Assembly (NCBI GenBank): GCA_024752435.1
Contig: CP103025.1
Span: forward strand, 2,480,001-2,544,000
Direction: 5' to 3'
DNA from: Allantophomopsis cytisporea
Taxonomy: Eukaryota; Ascomycota; Leotiomycetes; Phacidiales; Phacidiaceae
DNA: 64,000 nucleotides
Made by a program: the position numbers and the translations under genes. The stretch's first letter is position 1; each line of letters opens with the position of its first letter. Positions 25,501-37,240 of this stretch are shown in pieces. Below the pieces are notes generated by a model that searched no databases, was not told where the DNA came from, and was given only the letters and a program-made list of their open reading frames with translations.

Positions 25501-25914
25501 AATGTACAAATATATTGAGCTGCGCTCCGGCTAATTATATTTACAGCAATAGCCATTATCTATCCTTTTTCCTTCCCTTCTCTTCCCCTCATCAACAACA
25601 TAATTATCGCCGAATTATGTATGTATGAACACAGTAATATGTAAGTATCCGCGCACCCGACCATCACCTCTTTCTTTCCCCTATTTCAAGTGACTATTCC
25701 AAATGAGTTACAAGCAAAACAAAAAAAAAAACAAAAAAAAAAAAACAAGAAACGAAGAATTCCCAAACTCCAGTAACGCTATGCTAATGAACAAGGAGAG
25801 ACATCAGTTGGTATCATCATGCACACCCTTTCTTTCTTCTGTTTCTTTCTTCATCCTTCATTTCCTCCTCTCCCCTTACCCCTGGAGACCCTTTACTGTT
25901 CGCATACTGCTTCC
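22568..25914. other. Intergenic stretch without a supported gene
   Basis: Short frames only. Near 25,720-25,745 an A-rich run interrupted by C lies just downstream of the Ser/Thr-rich gene and probably belongs to its 3' flank. A tRNA-like sequence at 24040-24100 is listed separately. Nothing else was supported. Confidence 0.45.
24040..24100 (-). other. tRNA-like sequence with A-box- and B-box-like elements
   Basis: On the minus strand CCTAGTGGGATATAAGTG resembles a tRNA D-arm/A box. About 40 nt further, GGGCTCGACTGCC resembles the B box (GGTTCGANNCC). The distance fits an intronless tRNA, but I could not form a proper acceptor stem or assign an anticodon. It could be a tRNA pseudogene, a tRNA-derived SINE head or coincidence. 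Confidence 0.25.
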
Positions 25915-27648
25915 TTACAAAGCAGCACCGAAAGCAACAGCCATAACCATCGCTCCAAATTTCATATCAACCTGCTTTCCTGCAAAAGCGGCACCGGTCT
26001 GCAACCCTGCGGCTCCGCGAGTTGTAGAAGTAGCAACGATTCCACTTCCAGAAGGAGTAGTGGCCGTATCGCCGTAAGGAACCACAGTTGTGGAAGTGAT
26101 GGTTGACTGGCTACCATCAGGGAGAGCGGTTGTGTAGATGATGTGGGTTGTCACGGAGGAGCGAGCAGATTCAGAGGTACGGCGGGTTGTAGAAGATTGC
26201 GTTGAACTTGGAGTTGTAGATGTATCGGAAGTTGAGGTGGTAGAGGTGGAGGTGGAGGTGGAGGTTGAACTTGGAGTGGTGGTCGTGTCGGAGGTTGACG
26301 TTGAGGTTGAGGAAGTAGTTGGGGTCGTAGATGTGGATGTGGTGGTGGTAGTTGGAGTACTGGAGGTTGAGGTGGTTGGGGTTGTAGAACTAGAGGACGT
26401 GGTTGAGGAAGTTGAGGTGGAGCTCGTAGTAGGAGTTGAGCTCGTCGAGCTCGTCGAGGACGTAGTTTGCGCAGACGATGTAGATGTTGTAGTAGGGGAA
26501 GTGCTCGTCGATCTCGAGCTCGAGCTCGAGCTCGTAGTCTCAGAGGTAGTGGTCGCCGCAGAAGAGCTTGAACTCGACGTAGAAGCTGTGGAGGAGGTGG
26601 TCAATGTGGTGCTCGTAGACGAGGACGTAGAACTTGAGGCAGAAGAGGAAATGCTCGAGCTCGCAGCGCTGACAGAGCCACTGGAAGAAGAGGCGCTCCT
26701 CCTTGAGGCTGATGAGGAGGGGGTGGTGGACGATGGGGAAGATGATGCAGAAGCGGAACCAGTAGAGCTGTCAGCAGAGGAGCTTGTAGCAGTAGAACTG
26801 GCAGCAGAAGTAGTCACGGTACTTGTTACAGCAGTACTCGTGGCCGCAGAACTTGAACTTGCACTGGAACTTCTAGAAGCAGCGGACAAGGAAGTGCTGC
26901 TGGCGCTCGTACTGGTATCACTTGCACTGGAAGAAGCACTGCTAGTGGGGGCGGAAGAAGGCGTAGCACTAGACTCACTGCTTTGAGTTGTAGGAGCAAC
27001 AGAAGAACTCGAAGGAGAAGCAGTCGTCGCAGAGGTCGTGCTTGGAGCCACAGAGCTGGATACAGAAGTGCTGGTGGCACTACTAGTAGCCGACGTGCTC
27101 GCCGCAGACGTGCTGGCCGACGTTGCTTGGGAGGAAGAAGATGCCGTAATGCTTGGAGCGGAAGAGCTTGGAGCTGAAGCGGACGTACTGGATGTAGCAG
27201 CGGCGGAATTAGAGCTGCTGCTATCTGTGGCATTCTGTCTCTTTGCCAGCGCCACTACCGTCGATGCCAATTCTTCATCCTCAGTGGCCAGTGCCTCGAT
27301 GGCCTCGTTGTCGTCGCGATATACCCCATGCTTGCACTTCTCGGAGAGATCGTGCAGCACGGAATGCAGCGCCGGTTCTTTCACATTTCCCAGTAATTGT
27401 TGGAAGGTATTCAACTCTTCGGTCGTCGATTGATACACAGAATCGGGAATTGCGGCTGAGAGGACCAGTGTAAGGCTTCCTAATAGCAGGAATGTGCAGA
27501 GGAATTGGCGGAACGTTGGCATGATGGACGACGTTCGGGGTAGCGAGTGTGATGCCTGCGTGGCTGCCGCTGCTGCTGGGGTGGCGGATTTCTCGTTTGC
27601 GTAAAGACCTCTCTCTGGATCCTTTTCAAAGGAGTTTGAGTTAGCCAT
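25915..27648 (-). CDS. Ser/Thr-rich, probably GPI-anchored cell-surface protein
   Basis: A single-exon, mucin-like surface protein of 577 residues from the ATG at 27648. An internal ATG at 27522 would give 535 residues beginning directly with a classic signal peptide (MPTFRQFLCTFLLLGSL, then LVLSA), and may be the true start. A folded-looking segment of about 75 residues with a Cys (EKCKHG) follows and ends at a Kex2-type KR (136-137). After this about 400 residues are almost only Ser, Thr, Ala and Pro, expected to be heavily O-glycosylated. The C-terminus (GKQVDMKFGAMVMAVAFGAAL) has the small residues and hydrophobic tail of a GPI signal. The family cannot be named; stalk proteins of this type are usually cell-wall structural or adhesion proteins. 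The low-complexity region creates a long open frame on the opposite strand, which is not a gene. Confidence 0.72.
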   Translation of the reverse strand: MANSNSFEKDPERGLYANEKSATPAAAAATQASHSLPRTSSIMPTFRQFLCTFLLLGSLTLVLSAAIPDSVYQSTTEELNTFQQLLGNVKEPALHSVLHDLSEKCKHGVYRDDNEAIEALATEDEELASTVVALAKRQNATDSSSSNSAAATSSTSASAPSSSAPSITASSSSQATSASTSAASTSATSSATSTSVSSSVAPSTTSATTASPSSSSVAPTTQSSESSATPSSAPTSSASSSASDTSTSASSTSLSAASRSSSASSSSAATSTAVTSTVTTSAASSTATSSSADSSTGSASASSSPSSTTPSSSASRRSASSSSGSVSAASSSISSSASSSTSSSTSTTLTTSSTASTSSSSSSAATTTSETTSSSSSSRSTSTSPTTTSTSSAQTTSSTSSTSSTPTTSSTSTSSTTSSSSTTPTTSTSSTPTTTTTSTSTTPTTSSTSTSTSDTTTTPSSTSTSTSTSTTSTSDTSTTPSSTQSSTTRRTSESARSSVTTHIIYTTALPDGSQSTITSTTVVPYGDTATTPSGSGIVATSTTRGAAGLQTGAAFAGKQVDMKFGAMVMAVAFGAAL

Positions 27649-30600
27649 AGCGAGGGGAATTCGAAGCACAATTGCTTCTTAACAACGACGATTTTCTTTG
27701 ATTATTAACAAGAGGAAGAAAAACAAAAAAGAGAGGAGAATTGTAAAAGGGAAGAAGCAGGTTTTTGAGATGGGGAGAGAATATGAGAGGAGAAAAAAGA
27801 GGAGTCAGTGGTAAGGTGGTAAGGTGGTAAGGATTTGTCGGATAACGACTAATGATGAAAGATAGGATAAGTAAGGCAAGGTCAGGTAGGATGATAGAGT
27901 CGAAGGAGTATGGTGGAGGTGATCGGTGGTTTCTTATTATTGCTATTTGACTGACTGGGTTCAGCATTGACCTTTTGGGCTTGACTTGATGATGACAAGC
28001 TGAAGCTGAAGCCACACAACAGGACAGAACAGGACAGTACAGCACAATAACCGGGACAATAGTACCCAGTAGAGTACCGTCCGTATCCTACCCGTTTGGT
28101 GGAGGCCCAGCAATGTTCAGTAACGAATAACTTCATGTAGTGAGATGGTGAGAGTTACTAGGACTGGTAGAATATTCACCGAATAGTACCTAGCACCTAG
28201 CAACAAATGACCAACGACCAACGAAACCAACCGACCAGCAAAGCAACACCCGAATCGAATACCCTTACTGATCCCGACCTTGACACCGCCACCGAAACCG
28301 ACATCAACAGTCCAGAAACAAGTCCAATGCTGATTACGGATTGGAACAGCGTCACTTCTGCTGCTTAGCAGTATTTGGAGTATCGTGTACAGTAGGCTCG
28401 ATTGGTGCTGGTGTCACCTAAAAATGAACAATCGCCAAGACCAAAAAGTCACTGCTCGACTCTTCCATCTTGGACTGACTGGTTTCCAAGTTCCCACTTG
28501 TTCCTGGTCCCCTTGTGTATGTATCTTCTCTTCTCATTCTTCCCCTTCTCTCTTGCCAGCATGGCATTGTTCAGAGCAGGGTCATCACGGAGAAGAGACA
28601 GGTACAACGGGAACCAATACTGGCATTGTCCAAGCAATGAGGAACTCCAGGGAATCAATTTCCTGTCTCTGTTCCACTATTTTGCATGCGCTTGGGCCAA
28701 CTTACAATGACGGTCAAGGGCGGTAAGACTTGTTTGGTGGCAAGCGAGAGTATTTGGTCAGGGCGCGAGGCGATGGAGCCTTAACGAAGTCGCCGCAATA
28801 ATAATACGAGAAGTCAGAGAGATTGGAGAAGTTGGATAGGTTGGAGAAATCCAAGAGAGTGTACTTCGTAGTGATGGAATAGTGGGAATATCAGGCCAAT
28901 AATTGGAGATTGAAATTCGAGATTCGAAATTGGAGATTCAAGATTGAATGAAGGATCTGCCAGAGAGTGGAAGATCTCAAATGCAGAGAAAAAAGGACTG
29001 CTGATGATCTTCCTCCACATATATATTGCTCCATACGACTTTTCTCCAACCTATTTTAGAATCTCCTCCATCTACTTCTATTCGGAATGTATTAACGGGA
29101 ATCAGGTAATCTTCAAAGAATCGCACGACGGTATATCAACTACTGCAACTCTAGTCATGCAAGTACCTGACCCACGATATAGTCAAGCTCAAATGCAAAC
29201 CGCGAGAACCTGCTTGGTTGTCTGCGAAGCCTGGAAGATCAGCGGAGAATTAGTTCATGAGCCAATACGAAGGGAAGTGGTGAGAGTTGAAGGCAATTCG
29301 TTCGTCACGATGCTAGATGATGAATACTAAGCTGCCGGATAAGCATGTGCGTTGCGCAAGCCTTTTCCTTTTCCCTTGAGGGGTCCTGGTCTCTTGCACC
29401 TTATTCATCCACTGCACAACTGCACCCTCAGACAAAAGATATCCATCGTCACTGGTACGTACCAAACTAAGTCGAAACTATGTAACAAAAGTCAGACCAA
29501 GGAGTGTCCGAGGGGTCGTATTCTTCAACAATAAGGAGCTGACGGATCAGTAAGTTGCACTATCTTCACAATTCTCAATAGCCAAGAACAGCTGTTGATT
29601 TCATTCGTACGTCAACATCTTAAGTTTGCTGGAAGTCCAACATCATATGAACAATCGGGAAAATCGAAGCCGCCTCACTATGCCCGGAGTATCCTACCCT
29701 ACTCTATTTTCGCATCCTCAAGATCTGACCTTGCCAAGCTCAACTTCCATCGCCAATCGGAGGCTGGCCTCAATAGCATGTGGATACGTATAGCACCCAT
29801 ACCACGCCATGCATCTGGACCGGCACGACGGTCAAACTGCACTCGACTTCTGCAGCGCACCCAGCACAGGGTCAAGGTTGGGGTGACAGTAAAGGTGAGG
29901 TAAAGATTGAAGAAAAATGAAGAAAAAAGAGAAAAGAAAAGAAAAGAAAAACCTTACACTAAACAAGTTTGCAGATAGCTGAACCGCGTGTGAATGCACT
30001 CACTTACAAATAGAGTGCGTATCTATGAAATCGAAAATATCCAAACATTTGCCGACAATGCAGAGAAGCTGATCCTCAGGTCAAGATTCACAAACATTTT
30101 CATCAGATGGAGATTGAGATGCAAATACTGCGATGACGTTTAGATGCTCCTTCATGCCTATGCTTGCTCGCGGCTTGCGCAAATTCGCTCGGCTGAGAGG
30201 CATGTTGTGTATTGAGATGTTGGGATAATGCCTGCAACTTGGATCCTCTGCTTCATCCATCGACTAACCTATTGACGAACGATGAGGCACAGAAGAGTGC
30301 ACTGTGCAGAACATCGACATTAACATGGCATCGACATGGTCATGATTTCCATCCTTATTCATGAGGTTATGCTTATTGCGCTCTGACTGATTCTTCAATG
30401 CAATGGTAATGTACTGATACACAATTGAGGATTCACAACCATGAATCTGCGATTTGTGGTTTGAATTCGTCGTTTCGTTCGTTTTGTTCAACACACCCCA
30501 AACCCAATCATACCCAAAATCTCACACTGAAACACGCCCTCCAACATGAGCTCGCCATAGAAACCACCAGGAATCGAACAAGGGCTATACACCGTGTGGC

Positions 30601-33600
30601 TCAGCCCGCCTCCATCAACTCTGCTTTCTTTCCTTCACCACCAAACACTCCCATCCCATTTTGCCTCTTCTCACATGTGCTAGCTGCCAATGCATGCCGA
30701 TCAGCACGAGAAGGGGTGAAGAGGTGCAGAGGGCACCACGACCCTAGCATGCTGACGCCTAGCTCTACCGCTCGCATGGAGTCTTTCGGGTAAATCATGA
30801 TTTACGTGTACCGCTTTGTGTGAGTGCTATTTTTGGCATCAGCTTCGACTTTGAACTTCAAGGCCGCCATTGTCCGTCCACCGAAACACGCATATCGCGA
30901 ATCGGTCTGCAGTATTTTGGGCGCGGTTGTTGTGAGCCGCCGTTTTCGTTGCAAAATGCCTGGGACAGTGGGGATGGCTGCCGTTGAGTTGTGCGGTGAA
31001 TGGAGAAGATTGGGATGTGAGGTGGGGTACGTGTGTGCGTGGTTTTTACTCGTGTTCAGAGTCGAGTGAGAGTGAACACGCATCTATGTATATATCAATA
31101 GTGCTTGGAGGAATGGAAATTGTGGAATTGGAGGTATCGCACTGTATTAATATTATCCTTGCCCCAGCAGCGCAGTACGTACTGTGTAGAGGTCAGAGAA
31201 GATTGATCAGTCTCCTTAATTATGAGGTCCAACTTACTATATCACGAAATACACCTCATACAAAGGCTTATTATTATACAGATCATAATTGGGCAAATGA
31301 CCACATCTCAATCGAATAACATCGTGAAAGACAAGCGCCCCATCTCCTTCCGAGTTCCTTATGAAAGTGGCTGGCAAGGCTGAAATTAGAATGAGGATCA
31401 TCGTTTGTCTCACATGGCTTAATTCGCTATCTTTATTTCTACAGAAAGCTAATTGAAGGATCATTAAATTCGAGCCTTAAGAAATGAGAGACAAAATTTG
31501 CTCTGATGCTAGAGACTTTTTATGAGTGTAGAATAGGATGGAAATCTGATGGTATGATAGATGACAGAATATACATGAGATGATAGATACTAGTGAAGAT
31601 GCCATTTCTTGTTTTGAAAGTTAGTTCAGCTCAAGTGGGCGGATTATTTCAGGATAAGATCAGTGCGGTACAGATGACTGTGATAATGTGTGATCTGTTT
31701 CATTTGAAGGCAGAGTAGTTGAGTTGGACTGGTACGAAGAGCATAAGGATAAATAGTGCTTGTGTGGCCTGCTAGTCCCTGCAACGACGTACCACTTTCG
31801 CGCTGGTGTATGATTTCTCTCTTCAATGCTATGTAAAGCTGATATTCAGAGTGTATGCAGCTGGATTGGGCGTTGATGATCAGTCAAAGATGGTGAGAAG
31901 GTGAATGATGGTGAGAATTCTGTTAGCATATACATGCGACTCCCATCTCTTGGTAATGGCACGGTATTTCTTCCGATGTTCTTGGCTCGACTAGCATAGT
32001 TCATATTAGGAGAAACACATAAGACATATCAGACTGATGCATGGCAAGATCTATCCTAAGCATGACTCGTCAAGACAAGTACTCAAGTGACATCTCTGCT
32101 ATACAGCTACCAATAAATCCCAAGATTTGAATAATCTTCAGCTTTTTCATCACTTCTAAAGGTGCAGGCAGTTGTACAGACTCCTTATGACCAGAGTCGA
32201 ATGCAATTGAGGTCGATATTATCTCTTCTCTACATGCATGCCCAATCTGGTAGCAAAAAACTTACTGAAGTTCTACCACAATGCTACTGATGCTCAAGAG
32301 CCGGGAACACCAAAGAGCGTAATGCTTCCATAACATGAACAGTTCAAAACATCAAAGAATATCTGGATATCTTACGGATCCTTGGGTACAGGGGTACATA
32401 TTATGACAGCGAAGGTCGCAGATTTGGAAGCCTATGTGATAAAAGAAGAAGCAAGCATGAAAACCATATTTGTATATATAGTACCACTTACGCACGATGC
32501 GATGTGAATTCTAGCTGCACATAAGTGGGAATCCAGCTGTTCAAGAGCGGCAGATATCAATATATGGATTAATCTGAGAAACACTTAGACAACTCAACAT
32601 GAAATGCCACGGAATCTACGAATACAGATTGTACCATTCTCTACATCTGTACTATACAAGGGTGAAGACCAAAAGCATTTCTCATAAGTGGAGTGATGAA
32701 GGAGGACAATGGTGGTGAGAGTGCTGATGATGGCGAAATAAATGGATGAGGACTAAAAACTGATGGCGAGGATGTGATGATGGTTCATTCAATTAGACAC
32801 GACGAACGTTATTTGGACCTGTGGTATTGAAGAAAATGAACGGGACTTCCAGCTATGTATTCATACTGAAAAAATTTATGTCGAACCGTATATCACAGCG
32901 ATGTGTTGAAATGGGAATGCCATATTACAGCAACATCACGCACCAACCTAGGTGCAAAATTTCAGGTTTCTACGAATATGAATAGTGTCTTTTCTACACT
33001 TGAGACTTCATCCTTAAGACATAGGCTGAAATGGATATATTGCGTGCTGTGGGGAAGCCTGGAATGCCTCATGAGCGAGACTGCATTATTAGATGACGAT
33101 AATAAGGACAACGACGATGAGAATGGTAACGGTGTTAAGGAGCTTACGAGAGAGATAGGCTGTCAGATAGCGAGAGCCCAGTTCTGCATTTGCGTGTCAA
33201 CAAGATTTCAAGTGAACATATTCAGCAGAACAAGTAACGCTGGTCACTAGACACTGTTTTGTATAGATGAGTCTGAGTGGATACTCAAAGTCAATGAGAC
33301 TAGGTCTAATCCTAGCTCTTATGAAAGGCACCATAACCTCGAATTCTTCAATGCTACAAGTCCTGCGAGAAATCCGCATCGCTGACCGAATTTGAGCTGC
33401 TACAAACAAATCTATAAATAACAAATTTAACGCGAAGAAAGTTTTGAGTCTGACAATATGTGAAGGAAGCCCATCATGTGACAATCACTGGGCCTACATT
33501 TCCTTGGTTGTCGCAAAAGTGATGCGGTGTCTCGCATTCTATGGTGATGGCACCCTGAAAAATGATAAGGATACGAATGATGATGAAAGGTAAGACGATA

Positions 33601-35020
33601 GTGATAGCAAGATTAATCAAGAACCGTCTTAGATCGCGCAGAGCATAACAACCCGTACTTTCATCTCGTTGCATGACATACTAAGGACTAGAACAGGAGA
33701 TAGATAGTTTATGTACTAAATCCGAGTAAGTTCGTAGTCGTAGACCTGCGACTAAGCTCAACCTCCTGATTCCAATGACATCAGCTAGGTAGCCTCCCGC
33801 TCAAGAGCCATCACATATACATATCAACCCATCTTCCGATCCGCAGTATCTCAAGAACAAACACACTTCTCATCCCATCAACGAAGATAGAGTCTATGAA
33901 TCTCGAATGGCAATTCATCAAAAGAACCTCCCAAACCGTCATCTCAACGCAACTCAACCCGTCACATTCACTCAGCAAATCAGCACCCCACACCTCAAGA
34001 AGCCAACTATATAAACACAGCCCCCACCACCAAATCCCGAACTACAATCCTCCAGTCATCATATCCTTTTTCATTGCTGCCAGCGGCACATCCAGAGCCC
34101 CGCACCAATCCCACAAGATATCAACACGACAACGACAACACAAACGACGGTGACGAAGACAAACGATGCCGATGACAACGACAATGACGACGAGTAACTA
34201 GACCAACCACCAAGAATAGAGGACTAAGAATGCAGGATCGGAACTGCGAATGCCAGCACGTATATAGAACGCTCCAGATCCCAAATTCTATGGCTGTCCA
34301 GAATAAGGCACGAGTCTGTGGGGATATATACGCAAGGTTATATCTCTGCTACCGACTGGCCGCACAAGGAATCATAGGCGAATCTGGCTGTTATTACTGT
34401 GGATTTCGTGATGGGTTTGGTAGATTGTGAGGGATTTTAGACAGTGATTTCTATGAGTAGTTAGCAAGTGGAGCTTGAGTCAGAGCGAGATTGATGTGTT
34501 GCGCGTTGAATATGTGTTTGAGAGTCGTTTCTGTTGGTCGAGCCGGTGGGCTTGGAAAAGTTCCATACTGTAGATGGGACTCGAATGTATGGTTGGACTA
34601 ACAGTCTTGGGTGATTAAAGAGAGTCATTTTTATCTTGTCGATACGGTGAACTTATACGACGGTGATTTCTGCCACACTATCTGCTAATCACCAGACATT
34701 GCCTACTACACAACTTCATCACTTACCATATCATGACAATCATTTTGCAAGCATCTCACAAACCTCACGTTGAGTCAAGTTTAACAAAATAAAGAATCGA
34801 TTCCTATAAACATCTGTCTGTCTCATCTCATCTCAAGTCTCAGTCTACAATTAAACTCCCCTTACGTCCAGGTATCGAACCCGCCCAGGTATCAATCAGA
34901 ACCACAACTCCATGTCAAAGCAAACAAATCCAACTCCAGCCATGCAATCATGCTTATTATGCCCACGAGCCCAAGCTCAACCCCATAATCGTCCAGAGAC
35001 CAGCGGAGCCCCAGCGACAA
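27649..35020. other. About 7 kb gene-poor region
   Basis: The part next to 27648 is the CT-rich promoter and leader of the Ser/Thr-rich gene. No convincing gene follows. The best frame is on the plus strand, 29004-29330 from its first ATG, about 108 codons with a protein-like tail (VVCEAWKISGELVHEP) but no known domain. A 66-codon frame from an ATG at 33674 (minus) has one hydrophobic segment (FLINLAITIVLPFIIIRIL). Both are unassigned. A short GAAAA-type repeat lies near 29,925-29,950. Confidence 0.4.
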
Positions 35021-35937
35021 CTAAAGTGCCAAAGCCAGCGCAAAAACCGCACCTAGAGCACCAACACCGCCAACAACACGGCCCGCACCGCCAGTAAACT
35101 GCGAAACAGCAGGACCAGTGGACGAAGCGACGCCAGAGGTTGAAGTAGCGTAACCAGAAGCGTTGGTAGCGGGGGCAGTGGCATTCGAGAAGATGGAGGG
35201 GCCCTTGAGGGGGTGGAAGTTGGCGCAGGTGAAGCGGGTGGTGTTGGCGAAGTGGACGACGAAGCTGCGGTTGCCGAAGAAGGCGCCGATGCCGTCGGCT
35301 GTGCTGGCGAAGTCGTCGGTGTACGAGGCTGTGAAGGGGTCTGAGGTGATCTTGCCGTGCTTGCCGGACAGGTCGCCTACTTGGCAGGTTTGGGGGATGG
35401 TTGGGTCGCAGGCAGGACTCTCGCCGCGGATGAAGGGGTCGAGGTGGCCTAGGGTTGCGGTGCAGTTTCCCGAACTTGGGACCGGGGCTACGTGAATGTG
35501 GTAGACTGTTGAGTATTAGTATATATTTGGGATGAGCGAGGGTGAGAGATGTGAATTGAGAATTGGGATGTGGTGGTTTAGGGGATGACATACGGAAAGG
35601 ACCGCCACTTGAAGGTAAGTTGGCGAAGTTGACTTGGAAATCAACACCGATACCATTTGGGTGAGCAGTGGCTGAGATGCTGCCCTTAATGTTGCCGCGC
35701 GGATCATCTGGGGCAAAGAAAGATTTCGTTGGAAGTTCAGCAACGTAGATCGTGCCTGGAGGGTTGTTTTCGACGGTAGAGGCATTGCCAAGGAGCTGGT
35801 TTTGTCAGTATGGTATATCTATCGAGATGTAGTTTAAAATTGGATGGACATACACCGGTGACTGGAACAGCGGAGAGGTCCTGTGCAGCTGCAAAGGCAG
35901 CGCAAGACAAGACAGTGAGGATGCTGGTGAGATGCAT
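35021..35937 (-). CDS. Cell-surface Cu-only superoxide dismutase, GPI-anchored
   Basis: Disproportionates superoxide outside the cell. Exons 35937-35854, 35795-35594 and 35505-35021, with introns of 58 and 88 nt (donors GTATGT), giving 256 residues. A signal peptide is visible (MHLTSILTVLSCAAFAAAQ). SOD-like beta strands follow with copper ligands in YHIHVAPV (two His), ATLGHLDP (one His), GDLSGKHGKI (one His) and VVHFANTT (one His). Cysteines in SGNCTA and TRFTCANF could form the conserved disulfide. Fungal Cu-only SODs (Candida Sod4/5/6 type) share GDLSGKHG and lack the electrostatic loop; the short stretch after SYTDDFAST fits that. The tail is Ser/Thr/Ala-rich, ending GGVGALGAVFALALAL, a GPI-type signal. 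The upstream region contains a TACTC microsatellite. In pathogens this family can counter host oxidative bursts; here the role is inferred. Confidence 0.85.
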
Positions 35938-36290
35938 TGTGCGTGTATTGTATCAATGATAGTGAGGATGAGTGTTGTGAGAGGAGAGATGCCGAATGAG
36001 AAGAAGTTTATATGGAAGGAAACAAGTAAGTGAAAGTGAATGAGGGAGAGAAGGAAAACAAACAAAACCGGAAGGAAGCTGGGATTATATCTGTTCCTGA
36101 AATGGGTGGGAGTGAAAGGCAAACGGTTGATTAAAACCAGGTACAGAGTAGAGCACAGAGGTGAGTGCAGTGGTAGCTTTCCTTTAGTCAAAAGTGCAGC
36201 CGCAGAAGCTGCATGTACTCAAATAGACATTCACATTTGCATTCCATCAAGGCACCGCTTGACTGCGCCGACTTCTTTGAGCTGCCTCTC

Positions 36291-36400
36291 TACTTTACTC
36301 TACTTTACTCTACTCTACTCTACTCTACTCTACTCTACTCTACTCTACTCTACTCTACTCTACTCTACTCTACTCTACTCTACTCTACTCTACCCTACTC
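36291..36400. repeat. Pentanucleotide microsatellite (TACTC)n
   Basis: About 22 units of 5 bp. Units from 36306 to 36390 (17 copies) are perfect TACTC; the ends carry TACTT and TACCC variants. It begins 354 bp upstream of the SOD start codon at 35937, so length changes could affect that promoter. Confidence 0.95.
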
Positions 36401-37190
36401 ACAACTCCAAAGGAACGACTTTGCGCGGCCTCAAACGCTCCCGGACGAAAAAGAGAAGGCTGTTCCCAGCCACTATTCTTACATTGACATTTAATCTACC
36501 AAACACCGAATCAGGTAAAGCTAGGTTGTACATCCAGGTACAAAGGTACAAAGGTCTATACAAAAGTGCATACGCCTCATTTCCAGTACGACTTCAATGG
36601 ATTGATCGATGCCTCTAGTTACACGCTCTCCATGCAGAGAACAGAGAAACATGTCCCTGGCCGCTAGACTACCCTGCCACCGCGCTCTCCTCTGCAGGGG
36701 CAAATGACCAACCAACATCACACCTCGAAATGGCAAAGATAGAGTTAAAAAGCCAAGGTGGGGATCCTGCGAAATCCTTGGCGCAGGTGGGGATTTGAGA
36801 TGTTCGTTCATCGACCAGGATGACACGCAGGATGTTTGGAAATAGAAAGTCGGCTTGGCTGTGCACGTTTGGTGCTCAGCGAGACGGAATGAGATGGGGC
36901 CCTGTTAGATGTGCATGAGATGGGCCAATGGAGCTGTGCTATGACCCCAAAATAATACCAAGCTTTTGAGTCAAGCTTTGTCCCTGCGCTATGATCTTCG
37001 GCGTCAAAGTCATCCATCCCAGTTGCTGCTTCGGATGGTAAGGGCGTCAAAGCGAGTGATGAGTGACGAGTGAAGAGTGAAGCGTACGGAGATAGGAGGG
37101 AGTAAGAGGGTGTCAGCTTGGGTATGAAGTAGTACCCAGCGTCATGGTGAGTGGATTGATTGGAGGGAAGTCCATTCGTTTGAGAGGGAT

Positions 37191-37240
37191 CTGGATGATG
37201 TTGGATGATGTTGGATGATGTTGGATAATGTTGGATGATT
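37191..37240. repeat. 10 bp tandem repeat (TTGGATGATG)x5
   Basis: Five adjacent copies. The first begins CTGG, the fourth reads TTGGATAATG and the last ends ATT. The middle copies are identical, pointing to recent slippage. Confidence 0.85.

Noticed and set aside
25719..25750. A-rich run as a possible retroelement poly(A) tail
   Set aside because: No retroelement text beside it and no target-site duplication seen; it is more simply a low-complexity 3' flank.
26138..26986. 282-codon Val/Glu-rich frame on the plus strand
   Set aside because: It is the antisense of the Ser/Thr codon repeats of the surface-protein gene (25915-27648). The composition is fully explained by that.
34860..34895. B-box-like GGGTTCGATACC on the minus strand
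   Set aside because: No A box or tRNA fold nearby. The similarity comes from a short GATACCTGG direct repeat.
34977..35591. 204-codon minus-strand frame over the SOD gene
   Set aside because: Out-of-frame shadow of SOD exon 3 running into the intron. The spliced SOD frame explains the region.
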